64,000 nt of DNA from NCBI RefSeq assembly GCF_009746715.1, contig NZ_VRKW01000007.1, forward strand, positions 124,001-188,000, given 5' to 3'. The notes below the pieces were generated by a model. The model saw nothing but the letters and a program-made list of their open reading frames with translations. It was not told the DNA's origin and made no database searches. This stretch comes from Ketobacter sp. MCCC 1A13808. GTDB taxonomy: Bacteria > Pseudomonadota > Gammaproteobacteria > Pseudomonadales > Ketobacteraceae. The position numbers were made by a program, and so were the translations under genes. Shown one piece after another: positions 18,569 to 27,304 of this stretch (position 1 is the stretch's first letter; every line of letters starts with the position of its first letter).

Positions 18569-18639
18569 TACGCCCTCTATAATTTCCGCTACGTACGTCC
18601 CCTCTTTTGTATTGGTAGCTCACATACAGGCCACACTGA

Positions 18640-20541
18640 ATGTCCGACACTGAAAACAGTTCCAGCTTTGAAGAGCTGGGAATGCCCGATTTCGTGCTGA
18701 AAACCCTCAGCGAATTGGGTTATGAATCCCCCTCCCCCATTCAAGCTGCCAGTATTCCGGTATTCATGAGCGGACAGGACCTGATTGGTCAGGCGCAGAC
18801 CGGCACAGGCAAAACCGCCGCATTCGCATTGCCGCTGTTAGCAAAGCTGGATGACAAATGCAAAAAGCCTCAGGTTTTGGTGTTGACGCCCACCCGTGAG
18901 CTGGCCATTCAGGTGGCCGAAGCCATTCAGCGTTATGCGCGCTACCGCAAGGGATTCCGCATTGCGCCTATCTACGGCGGACAGGATTTCAGACCGCAGC
19001 TAAATCTTTTGCGTCAGGGCGCACAAGTCGTCGTGGGCACGCCCGGACGGCTGCTCGATCATTTGCGCCGGGGCACTCTGGACATCAGCGAAGTCAAAAC
19101 CCTGGTATTGGACGAAGCCGACGAAATGCTGCGGATGGGCTTTATTGATGATGTCGAAGACATACTGAGCCATTGTTCAGGAGAGCAGCAAACCGCCTTG
19201 TTCTCGGCGACCATGCCAGCACCGATTAAGCGCATCGCTGATAAATACCTGAAAAACCCCAAGCATGTGAACATCGTGGCAAAAACCGCCACCGTGGAAC
19301 GCATCGAGCAAAGCTACTGGCTGGTGGACGGACGTCAGAAACAAGAAGCACTGCGCCGTTACCTGGAAACCCGAAGCTTCGATGCAGTGATTGTATTTGT
19401 GCGCACCCGTGATAGCGCCAGCGAAGTGGCCGAGAAAGTCAACGCCTGGGGCTATCGTGCAGAGGCCATTCACGGTGCGATCGGGCAAAACCAGCGCGAG
19501 AAAACCATCATCGGACTGAAGAAAAACCGTTTTGATATTCTGGTCGCTACGGATGTTGCGGCCCGTGGTCTGGATGTGGATCGATTCAGCCATGTTGTTA
19601 ACTACGACATTCCCTATGATAGCGAATCCTATGTGCACCGTATCGGACGTACTGGCCGCGCCGGACGCAGCGGCGAAGCCGTCTTGTTCGTCACTCATCG
19701 TGAGAACCGATTGCTGCAAACCATTGAACGCCATACCCGCCAGAAAATTGTGCGGGCGAAAATTCCAAGCAACGACCTGGTAATGCAGCAACGCATTGAG
19801 CGTTTAAAAGAGCGCATCGCCAAAGCCGCCACCAACACACCCTCCGCGGTGGTTCAGGGTATTATTGAACAATGCTGCCACGACATGGAAATCGAGCCGG
19901 AAAATTTGGCAGCCGTGCTGTTGAATATGCTACACGAAGATCAACCGCTGGAACCCAAGCAAGAACTGACGGCTCCGGCGGGTCGTGGCAGTGAAAGCAG
20001 CGCACGTCGCCGCGACCGGGACAATGAAAGCGGGGGACGTGGACGTGATAAAGGTCGCTTACAGATTGACGAATCACCCATCGACGAAGCACCCCGACGC
20101 CTGCGGGATTACCCGGATGTGGAAATGGAACGTTTCCGTATTGAAGTGGGTAAAGCTCATGGCGTAAAACCCGGAGATATCGTGGGTGCCATTGCCAACG
20201 AAGTGGGGATCGATAGTGAGTACATCGGCGAAATAAATATGCGGGGAGAATTCTCTACTGTTGATTTGCCCGAGGGCATGCCGAAAGAATTATTTAATCA
20301 GATCAAATCGATCCGTGCCCGTAATCAGCCTCTGCGCATTACCCGTTTCGGAAAAGAAGAGCCGGATACCAGCGGCGGTTCCGCGGCGCCACGCTCGTCG
20401 AAAAAAGATCGCAAACCCGGCGGTGGCAAAGCGGGTGGCAAACCCCGCTCCAAAAAGCCAGCGGGCGGACCACGCGCATCCAAGCCAGCACGCAAACCCG
20501 GCAAATCTTCCGGTGGCGGGCGCGGCAAATCCTCTAGCTAA
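18640..20541 (+). CDS. deaD: ATP-dependent DEAD-box RNA helicase
   Basis: A 633-residue DeaD/CsdA-type helicase acting in ribosome assembly and mRNA decay, especially in the cold. Q motif near PSPIQAASIPV, motif I AQTGTGKT, Ia PTRELAIQ, II DEAD, III SAT and VI HRIGRTGRAGR are all present. The C-terminal DbpA-type RNA-binding domain (about 490-565) has RFRIEVGKAHGVKPGDIVGAI. The last 60 residues are lysine-, arginine- and glycine-rich and disordered. The convergent TPR lipoprotein gene ends eight bases away. Confidence 0.94.
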   Translation: MSDTENSSSFEELGMPDFVLKTLSELGYESPSPIQAASIPVFMSGQDLIGQAQTGTGKTAAFALPLLAKLDDKCKKPQVLVLTPTRELAIQVAEAIQRYARYRKGFRIAPIYGGQDFRPQLNLLRQGAQVVVGTPGRLLDHLRRGTLDISEVKTLVLDEADEMLRMGFIDDVEDILSHCSGEQQTALFSATMPAPIKRIADKYLKNPKHVNIVAKTATVERIEQSYWLVDGRQKQEALRRYLETRSFDAVIVFVRTRDSASEVAEKVNAWGYRAEAIHGAIGQNQREKTIIGLKKNRFDILVATDVAARGLDVDRFSHVVNYDIPYDSESYVHRIGRTGRAGRSGEAVLFVTHRENRLLQTIERHTRQKIVRAKIPSNDLVMQQRIERLKERIAKAATNTPSAVVQGIIEQCCHDMEIEPENLAAVLLNMLHEDQPLEPKQELTAPAGRGSESSARRRDRDNESGGRGRDKGRLQIDESPIDEAPRRLRDYPDVEMERFRIEVGKAHGVKPGDIVGAIANEVGIDSEYIGEINMRGEFSTVDLPEGMPKELFNQIKSIRARNQPLRITRFGKEEPDTSGGSAAPRSSKKDRKPGGGKAGGKPRSKKPAGGPRASKPARKPGKSSGGGRGKSSS

Positions 20542-20548
20542 ATCGTAA

Positions 20549-21052
20549 TTACCAAACCGCCTGCGCGTTCTCGCGTGCGCGGTTTGCCCCTTCTTTATCC
20601 CCGGACTTTTCTTTGGCCTGCGCCACCACTAACCACGCTTCGGCTTTGGTGGTTTGCTCTGCGCCTTTTGGCTTCGACGGCAGCAATGAAACCGCCCGCT
20701 GAGCCATTTGCTGAGCGTTACGATAATCCTGCATCGCTAAACGGGTTTTAGCCAACGCCAGATATAGTGACGCAGAACGGGGAGCCATGCGAATACCACG
20801 TTCGAACTGATTAGCTGCCCCGGCGTAATCGCCACTCAATCTCAGGCTTTCGCCCTGGCTTAATAATTTATCGGCAGCGGCAACGCCGGTGGCGGAGATG
20901 GTTTCACTGTCCAGCACCTCCTCTTCGCTGACGATGGAAACCGGTTTGCTGACACAAGCACCGAGCACTAAAGCCATCAGCATTAATAAAAACATTCGTG
21001 TGTGTGTTGGATAACAGTTCAATTTTTCTATTCCTTCCGAAGATAATGACAT
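20549..21052 (-). CDS. TPR-containing lipoprotein
   Basis: A lipoprotein with a signal peptide ending in the lipobox VLGAC, then about two tetratricopeptide repeats (GDYAGAANQFERGIRMAPRSASLYLALAKTRLAMQDYRNAQQMAQRAVSLLPSKP). It follows mrcB with a TAATG overlap. Two starts are possible: ATG at 21052, giving a 167-residue protein with a long n-region, or TTG at 21022, which has GAAGGA eight bases upstream and a normal signal peptide. I favour the TTG. By position it may help peptidoglycan synthesis by PBP1B, as outer-membrane lipoproteins such as LpoB do, but it is not recognisably LpoB. Confidence 0.8.
   Translation of the reverse strand: MSLSSEGIEKLNCYPTHTRMFLLMLMALVLGACVSKPVSIVSEEEVLDSETISATGVAAADKLLSQGESLRLSGDYAGAANQFERGIRMAPRSASLYLALAKTRLAMQDYRNAQQMAQRAVSLLPSKPKGAEQTTKAEAWLVVAQAKEKSGDKEGANRARENAQAVW
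20553..20586 (+). terminator. deaD terminator hairpin inside the convergent gene
   Basis: CAAACCGC / GCGGTTTG arms (20553-20560 and 20579-20586) enclose an inner GCGCG/CGCG stem. It lies just after the deaD stop and within the last codons of the TPR gene. The T content after it is modest. Confidence 0.5.
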
Positions 21053-23526
21053 TACTTAAATAACCCTTTAAACCAATTCAATGCCCGGCCCCCGCCGCCG
21101 CAGGATATTTCTTTTTCCGGCACACTGTCTTTGCGGATAGGCAGGTGCAGGCTGTTTTCGCAATGGGCTTTGGTGCGGGCTTGCTTTAGTGGATCAACCC
21201 AAACCCACTCAATATTATCCGGCTCTGCTAATTGCAGCGGTAACAAGTTCTGCCTCGACAGGGTGTTCGCCCAGACCGGCAATGCACCCAGCGCTCCGGT
21301 CAACGGGGTCGGTTTATTATCGTCAATTCCCATCCACACGACACCCAGATAGTTACCGCTAAAGCCCGCAAACCAACTGTCACGCTGGTCGTCGCTGGTG
21401 CCTGTTTTACCTGCCAGATTCAAATCCGGAGACAACCACAGGGAGGCGGTTTTAGCGGTACCGGACCGCACTGTTTCCTGCATCCCATAAGTCAGTGCGT
21501 AAATATCCGCTGCTTGGAAGCGCTGCTCCACTTCCAATTCATAGCGTTGCAGCGGCTGGCCATCGGCGGTGAGTACCGAACGAATGGTTCGTAACGGTGT
21601 CGCAAACCCCTCGGTGGCGATGGTCTGATACATCTGCGCCACTTCAAAGGGAGAAAGGCTGACTGCTCCCAGTGACAGCGCAGGCACCGCCGGTAACGTC
21701 TTCTCGACACCCAATCGGGTCATCGCATCCACCACCGCCGGAATACCCACATCCATTGCCAGGTTCACGGTTGCCTGATTATAGGAGTTGGCCAACGCCA
21801 CCATCATCGGCACTTCGCCGTGACTTTCCTTCTCGAAGTTCTCTGGTGTCCAGGTCGTGCCGTTTGCGAGCGTATGTGTGACGGCTTCATCTTTTAATAT
21901 ACTTGCCAGGGTAAAGCCGCGCTCTAACGCCGCCAAATACACCGCCGGCTTGGCCAGGGAACCGATCGGGCGGAAGGCATCAAGCGCACGATTGAAGCCC
22001 TCGTAACGCAACGAGTGCCCTCCCACAATCGCGGCCACTTCGCCGGTATTACTGGAAGTAAATACCCCCGCCACTTCCAGGCCGGACAATTTTTTGCCAT
22101 ATTGCTTCTGTAGCGATTTCACCTGGTTTAAAGCCGCATTTTCAAAACTATTTTGTACCCAGGGGTCCAGGGTGGTAAAAATACGCAGCCCTTCCGAGCG
22201 TAAATCTTCGTCCTTGTAATCGCGACGTAACTGGCGCTTCATTAAGTCCAAAAACGCGGGATAACGAGCGTCCTCATATAGTGGCTTACGAATAACATCG
22301 AGTGGCTTTTTCACTTCCACATCATAGCTGCGCTGATCCAGTACATTCTGTTGCAGCATAAGCTGCAAAACCTGATCCCGCCGCTCTACCGATCGCTCCG
22401 GGTTACGTCGCGGATCATACCAACTCGGCCCCTTTATGATCCCCACCAACAGCGCAATCTGATGGGCTTCCAACTCACGCAACGGTTGCCCGAAATAATA
22501 CAAGCTGGCCAGACCAACGCCATGAATTCCGCGTTTACCCGCCTGCCCCAAATAGACTTCGTTCAGGTAGGCTTCCAGAATGTCGTTTTTTTCATAATGA
22601 AAATCCAGCAACACAGCCATCACCGCTTCAGTGGCTTTGCGGGTCAGCGAACGTTCGCTGGTTAAATAAAAGTTTTTCACCAGTTGCTGAGTCAGCGTGC
22701 TGCCCCCCTGCCTGACTTCGCCAGACGTCACATTGGCGACCAGCGCCCGAGCGATACCTTTCGGGGAAATTCCGAAATGCTCGAAAAAGTCCCGATCTTC
22801 CACTGCCAACAAAGCTTGCACCAATAAGGGTGGCACCTGATCCAGCTTGACCAACACCCGGTCTTCATTGTGAGCGGGGTAAATACCGCCGATTAATGCC
22901 GGCTCCATTCGCACAATACCGTCACTGCCCTGTTCCGACTGCAAGCCCTGCACCCGCCCGCGATGAATATCAAAGGACACTTTTTTCGCAGCCTCCGCAC
23001 CTTCCCAAAAATCGAAACCGCGCGTCGCCAATTGATAATGACTGCCTTGAGTAGTAAAACTTCCGGAGGTGGGCTCACGATCAAACACATGCCGATAATT
23101 CAACTGGCTCAGTTCGAACGCTAACTGCTCCTCCGTGATCGGCATACCGTCGTACAACTCCAGAGGGCGGGCGTAGACCTTGGCCGGAATCGACCAGCGC
23201 TTGCCTTCGAAATGGTTGGTGATCACCGCATCCAGATAAATCACACCAATCGCAGCCAAAATCACCAACACCGCACCGACCTTGATCAGCAGCGGAATAA
23301 AACGCCGGAACCCGCCACCGGAACCGGTGGACTTTTTATTTTTGACAGGCTGCTTCGGCGCGCCGCTTTTTTTCCTTGGTGCGGATTTTTTTGCGGCAAC
23401 GGTTTTATTGGGCGTGCTCTTCGAAGCCTGCGCCTTTTTGTTGGCTGACGACTTTCGGGCAGCGCTGCTTTTCGGCTTCTGCGCTGGTTTCTTTTCTGTG
23501 CGGGGGGTTTTACGTTTCGAGGGCAC
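21052..23526 (-). CDS. mrcB: Penicillin-binding protein 1B, bifunctional
   Basis: A bifunctional peptidoglycan glycosyltransferase and transpeptidase of about 824 residues. A lysine/alanine-rich cytoplasmic tail resembling histone H1 comes first, then one membrane helix and a UB2H-like region. The GT51 domain has EDRDFFEHFGISPKG and GGSTLTQQLVKNFYL, and the transpeptidase has SxxK in GSLAKPAV, SYN in NSYNQA and KTGT in AGKTGTSDDQRDSW. I place the start at the GTG at 23526 (AGGAG ten bases upstream). An ATG at 23670 would leave only 19 bases to the divergent kinase gene. Confidence 0.92.
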   Translation of the reverse strand: MPSKRKTPRTEKKPAQKPKSSAARKSSANKKAQASKSTPNKTVAAKKSAPRKKSGAPKQPVKNKKSTGSGGGFRRFIPLLIKVGAVLVILAAIGVIYLDAVITNHFEGKRWSIPAKVYARPLELYDGMPITEEQLAFELSQLNYRHVFDREPTSGSFTTQGSHYQLATRGFDFWEGAEAAKKVSFDIHRGRVQGLQSEQGSDGIVRMEPALIGGIYPAHNEDRVLVKLDQVPPLLVQALLAVEDRDFFEHFGISPKGIARALVANVTSGEVRQGGSTLTQQLVKNFYLTSERSLTRKATEAVMAVLLDFHYEKNDILEAYLNEVYLGQAGKRGIHGVGLASLYYFGQPLRELEAHQIALLVGIIKGPSWYDPRRNPERSVERRDQVLQLMLQQNVLDQRSYDVEVKKPLDVIRKPLYEDARYPAFLDLMKRQLRRDYKDEDLRSEGLRIFTTLDPWVQNSFENAALNQVKSLQKQYGKKLSGLEVAGVFTSSNTGEVAAIVGGHSLRYEGFNRALDAFRPIGSLAKPAVYLAALERGFTLASILKDEAVTHTLANGTTWTPENFEKESHGEVPMMVALANSYNQATVNLAMDVGIPAVVDAMTRLGVEKTLPAVPALSLGAVSLSPFEVAQMYQTIATEGFATPLRTIRSVLTADGQPLQRYELEVEQRFQAADIYALTYGMQETVRSGTAKTASLWLSPDLNLAGKTGTSDDQRDSWFAGFSGNYLGVVWMGIDDNKPTPLTGALGALPVWANTLSRQNLLPLQLAEPDNIEWVWVDPLKQARTKAHCENSLHLPIRKDSVPEKEISCGGGGRALNWFKGLFK

Positions 23527-23689
23527 CGACGACGGACTCCTGTTACTGGCCTGAACGGAATACAGCTGAATAGTATAACGCCTGAGATCGGCAAGCACCT
23601 GAATCGGCTTGCGTTTTTGGGTTTTGGTGAAAAGGCGGGTAGTATACTCGTTTAGTCGTGAATCCCCCAATTAACAGGTACCCAACCCC

Positions 23690-24670
23690 ATGAAGAAATA
23701 TAACGTCTATGCCATTGGTAACGCATTGGTGGATATGGAATTCGCAATAGATGATGATTTTTTAACCAAGCAAGGTATTGATAAAGGGGTAATGACCCTG
23801 GTGGACAAAAACCAGCAACAATCACTGTATGACGCTTTAGCCGGCCACAGCGGCAAAATGGCCAGTGGTGGTTCGGCGGCAAACACCATCATCGGAGTCA
23901 GTCACTTTGGCGGGAATGCCTTCTACTCCTGCAAAGTCGCAAACGATCCGGCGGGTGATTTCTATGTTCAGGATTTGGTAGCGGCCGGCGTCGACACCAA
24001 TTTGCACAGGCAGCGGGAAGACGGCGTCAGCGGCAAGTGCATTGTCTTAATCACGCCAGATGCAGAGCGCACCATGCAGACGTATCTGGGCATTTCCGAA
24101 ACAGTTTCGGAAGCGGAATTACAAGAACAGGCTATTACCCATTCCGATTACTGTTACCTTGAAGGCTACCTGGTGACGTCAGACAGCGGCCGCGCCGCTG
24201 CCATCAAGGCACGAAAAATTGCCGAAAAGGCGGGAGTGAAAACCGCATTGACCTTCTCGGATCCCAACATGGTGAAGTTTTTCAAAGACGGATTGCAGGA
24301 AATGCTGGGGGATAAAGTAGACCTTCTGTTCTGTAATGAAGAAGAAGCGCTCACCTGGACCGGTGCTGATGATATCGAAGCCGCAGCAGAGGAACTGAAA
24401 CAGATCTGCAGTAGCTATGCGATCACTTTGGGTGAGCACGGCTCCCTGGTATTCGACGGCTCGACGCAACACCGGATTGCTGCGACTCCGGTGCAGGCAG
24501 TAGACAGCAACGGCGCCGGTGACTTGTTTGCCGGTGCATTCCTGTATGGCTTGACCCATGGTTATGACTACGTTAAGTCAGCAGAATTAGCCTCTCGTGC
24601 AGCTGGCCTTCTGGTTACCCAATTCGGCCCCCGTCTCAAAATTGACCAATATAAGTCATTGTTAAATTAA
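23690..24670 (+). CDS. PfkB-family adenosine kinase-like sugar kinase
   Basis: A 326-residue ribokinase-family kinase related to adenosine kinases. The N-terminal YAIGNALVDMEF, the GGSAANTIIGVSHFGG substrate motif (residues 62-77) and the C-terminal DSNGAGDLFAGAFLYGL (anion hole and catalytic Asp) are intact. The usual annotation is adenosine kinase; nucleoside salvage is inferred from family and the exact substrate is unproven. It is divergent from mrcB. Confidence 0.88.
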   Translation: MKKYNVYAIGNALVDMEFAIDDDFLTKQGIDKGVMTLVDKNQQQSLYDALAGHSGKMASGGSAANTIIGVSHFGGNAFYSCKVANDPAGDFYVQDLVAAGVDTNLHRQREDGVSGKCIVLITPDAERTMQTYLGISETVSEAELQEQAITHSDYCYLEGYLVTSDSGRAAAIKARKIAEKAGVKTALTFSDPNMVKFFKDGLQEMLGDKVDLLFCNEEEALTWTGADDIEAAAEELKQICSSYAITLGEHGSLVFDGSTQHRIAATPVQAVDSNGAGDLFAGAFLYGLTHGYDYVKSAELASRAAGLLVTQFGPRLKIDQYKSLLN

Positions 24671-24690
24671 TAGTTTTTAACGCGCCTTCC

Positions 24691-24731
24691 GGCCCGATCA
24701 AAAATGAGTAATTTGCACACTTGATCGGGCC
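24691..24731 (+). terminator. Terminator after the adenosine kinase gene
   Basis: Inverted repeat GGCCCGATCAA (24691-24701) / TTGATCGGGCC (24721-24731), perfect over 11 bp with a 19-base loop. It lies 20 bases after the stop and is followed by TTCCCC, so the T-run is weak. Confidence 0.6.
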
Positions 24732-24811
24732 TTCCCCTGCGATTTCTTGGGCTACAATTAATACAGGAATTACCCCTCGAATGAATCTATCGCAAGCAGG
24801 CAGGCTGACCC

Positions 24812-25609
24812 ATGTTCTTAGAGTCCAATTTCACTGAGCAGTTTGAGAAGACGGACAATTACTGTAAGGACTTGTTATCCAAAGCATTAGTGGACATCCC
24901 ACCGAGCAGCAAAGCGGTCTCGTACGCGTCATTTGAAGACCTGTACGAAGCTGAAGAAAATCAGGGCCTGGTGTTTCTTCTGGAAGAAGGCACCGTCGCT
25001 CATCAGCAGGAAAACAAGACACTTTTTCACTATGATGCCGGTGATCTTATCGGTATGTCGCAATGGGGCGGCATGCCCATCGCAAAATACTACACCGAAT
25101 CCCCGGTTACTTTGGTTCCCTATAATCGTGAAGCACTGTGGCAAAAAGCCATGAGTGACGCCAAAAAAGCGCGGCAATGGGGGGACTATCTGCTTGCAGA
25201 ATGCGCCCGCCATTCCAGTGTCATTGCTTCCCTTGATACGCCCGTCGACAAAACCTCATTGGGTTTTCAAACTTACTCCCCGGGTGAAACCATCATCGAA
25301 GAAGGCACCGCCTCCGACACCGTTTTCTCTATTGTTGAAGGCCACGCCAACGTGTTTGTACAAAATATTAAAGTGGGCGAAGTACTGGAAGATGAAATTT
25401 TTGGTGCTATGTCACTATTGACCAATAGCCCCCGTACTGCTTCAGTTATTGCAGACCAACGGTGTTTGGTCATGGTCGTACCTCGCAGCCAGTTCGAAAT
25501 GATGATAAAAACACATCCACGGATTTGTATCAGCTTGATGGAAAATATGGCGCGACAAATTGTGTCCCTGAACGAGCAAATTACTGCCGTGCACAGCCAG
25601 GCATCATAG
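24812..25609 (+). CDS. Cyclic nucleotide-binding domain protein
   Basis: A 265-residue soluble protein. The C-terminal half (about 150-265) is a CRP-like cyclic-nucleotide-binding domain: YSPGETIIEEGTASDTVFSIVEG, VGEVLEDEIFGAMSLLTNSPRTASVIA, then a helix. The FGAMSLLTNSPRTAS stretch matches the phosphate-binding cassette. The first half looks like a second, degenerate copy (LVFLLEEGTVAH...AGDLIGM). There is no DNA-binding domain, so it is a sensor rather than a CRP-type regulator. The partner is unknown. Confidence 0.82.
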   Translation: MFLESNFTEQFEKTDNYCKDLLSKALVDIPPSSKAVSYASFEDLYEAEENQGLVFLLEEGTVAHQQENKTLFHYDAGDLIGMSQWGGMPIAKYYTESPVTLVPYNREALWQKAMSDAKKARQWGDYLLAECARHSSVIASLDTPVDKTSLGFQTYSPGETIIEEGTASDTVFSIVEGHANVFVQNIKVGEVLEDEIFGAMSLLTNSPRTASVIADQRCLVMVVPRSQFEMMIKTHPRICISLMENMARQIVSLNEQITAVHSQAS

Positions 25610-25649
25610 ACCAATCCAGTTTCTATTTTTAAATTAAGGTAATTGCAGA

Positions 25650-26504
25650 ATGAATGCGGAAGTTCAGTGTTTAGTGCCGGTAGCGCGCTTTACCCCTCCC
25701 CCTTTGCACACCGTGAAAGCAGCAAATGCATTGGCGCGGGGTTATTTCAAACCCCAGTTCACCGGTCTGGAAAACGTCAACCCGATCAATCCCGCTTTGC
25801 TGGTTGGCAACCACACCATCTATGGCATGTTGGATGGGCCGCTGTTATTCGAAAAACTTTACGAATCCAAAGGCATTGTGTTGCGCTCTCTGGGCGATCA
25901 TATGCATTTCAAAGTCCCGTTGTGGCGCGATGTTTTAAAACAAAGCGGAGCGGTTCCCGGCACGCGAGAAAACTGCGCGCGCCTAATGGAAGCCGGTGAA
26001 CATATACTGGTATACCCCGGAGGCGGAAGGGAAGTCGCTAAACGAAAAGGTGAAAAATACAAACTCACATGGAAAACCCGCACCGGCTTTTGCTATATGG
26101 CAATCAAACATCAATATCCCATCATCCCCGTTGCCTCTCTGGGTGCCGATGACGCTTTCGATGTGGTGCTCGATGCCTATGATTTTATGCGTACACCGGT
26201 CGCACGCCGCATTCTGAAGAGCAAACTCATTAGCAACCAAACCGCTAACGGTGATTTGCTTATGCCATTAGCAAAAGGCATCGGTCCGACCTTGATTCCC
26301 CGACCCGAAAAATTCTATTTCTCTTTTGGCGAGCCCATTGACACTCGCCCTTATGCGGGGCAGGAGAACAATAAAGAACGGCTCTGGCAACTGCGTTATC
26401 AAGTGATGCAAAGCCTGGAGCGGGAATTGGAAAAGCTGAGAGTGATGCGGGCCGGCGATAGCGACGTAGGCCTGTGGCGTAAGTTATTGACCAAGCGGAA
26501 ATAG
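25650..26504 (+). CDS. PlsC/DGAT2-like acyltransferase
   Basis: A 284-residue membrane-associated acyltransferase. Seen: the His-containing motif VGNHTIYGMLDGPLL, an invariant-looking PGGGREVAKRKGE block (the G-G-x-R-E motif of the DGAT2 and phytyl ester synthase-like group), and IIPVASLGADDAFDVV. The likely reaction is transfer of an acyl chain from acyl-CoA or acyl-ACP to an alcohol or lysolipid. It lies 40 bases after the cyclic-nucleotide-binding gene on the same strand and may be cotranscribed with it. The exact substrate is unknown. Confidence 0.8.
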   Translation: MNAEVQCLVPVARFTPPPLHTVKAANALARGYFKPQFTGLENVNPINPALLVGNHTIYGMLDGPLLFEKLYESKGIVLRSLGDHMHFKVPLWRDVLKQSGAVPGTRENCARLMEAGEHILVYPGGGREVAKRKGEKYKLTWKTRTGFCYMAIKHQYPIIPVASLGADDAFDVVLDAYDFMRTPVARRILKSKLISNQTANGDLLMPLAKGIGPTLIPRPEKFYFSFGEPIDTRPYAGQENNKERLWQLRYQVMQSLERELEKLRVMRAGDSDVGLWRKLLTKRK

Positions 26505-26515
26505 ATTCCAAGACG

Positions 26516-27304
26516 TCAGCTAACAACCAACGGGCAACCGTAAACCGGGTGCTCTATAACCTGCGTTTTCACATTGAATACACACTCCAGCAAATCCGCG
26601 GTTAATACTTGCTGGGGGCGACCTAACGCCACCGGTTTGCCGTTGTGTAACATTAAGATACGATCTGCAAATCGCGCAGCCAAATTCAGGTCGTGCACAA
26701 TCACCAAACTGGTAACCTGCGATTGGCAAATCTGCTGAACCGCATGCATTAGAGTGAGTTGGTGGGACAGGTCTAACGACGAAGTTGGTTCATCCAACAG
26801 CAAAAGGCGCTTGCCCGCTTGCACCGGCTGCCAGACCTGAGCTAAGACCCGGGCCAATTGCACCCGTTGCTTTTCGCCACCAGAAAGTTCTGTATAGGCT
26901 CGATGTTGCAGCGATAACACATCGCACAACGACATGACTTCACAGGCTATTTGTCGGTCGACCTCCGACCCGGTGGCGTGTGGCATACGCCCCATCAACA
27001 CCACTTCCTGAACTTTAAAGGGGAATTGCAAACCCGAGGATTGCGGCAGTACCGCGCGCAGTGTGGCCAATTGCTCAGCCGGCCATTCAGCCAACCGCTT
27101 TTGATTAAAATTAATCTGGCCGCTGGATGGCAACCACTCGCCTGAAAGCATCTTGAATAAGGTACTTTTACCCGCTCCGTTGGGGCCGACAATGGCGATA
27201 CATTCCCCGACCGACGCAGTCAGCTCGACCCCATCCACCAACCAACGGTCGCCAGCGCGATAACTCAATTGGTGCATCGACAACAGAGCACTATCCGTTT
27301 CCAT
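26516..27304 (-). CDS. hmuV: Haemin ABC transporter ATP-binding protein
   Basis: A 262-residue ABC ATPase of the haem/vitamin B12/siderophore class. Walker A is GPNGAGKST, the Q-loop region LPQSSGLQ, the signature LSGGEKQRVQLARVLAQVWQ, Walker B LLLLDEPTSSLD and the H-loop IVHD. The spacing and signature fit HmuV, which drives haemin uptake across the inner membrane with HmuU. It overlaps the end of hmuU by 14 bases. Confidence 0.88.
   Translation of the reverse strand: METDSALLSMHQLSYRAGDRWLVDGVELTASVGECIAIVGPNGAGKSTLFKMLSGEWLPSSGQINFNQKRLAEWPAEQLATLRAVLPQSSGLQFPFKVQEVVLMGRMPHATGSEVDRQIACEVMSLCDVLSLQHRAYTELSGGEKQRVQLARVLAQVWQPVQAGKRLLLLDEPTSSLDLSHQLTLMHAVQQICQSQVTSLVIVHDLNLAARFADRILMLHNGKPVALGRPQQVLTADLLECVFNVKTQVIEHPVYGCPLVVS

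Noticed and set aside
18473-18700. Small gene overlapping the start of deaD
   Set aside because: It has no ribosome binding site, runs out of frame into deaD, and overlaps the promoter dyad.
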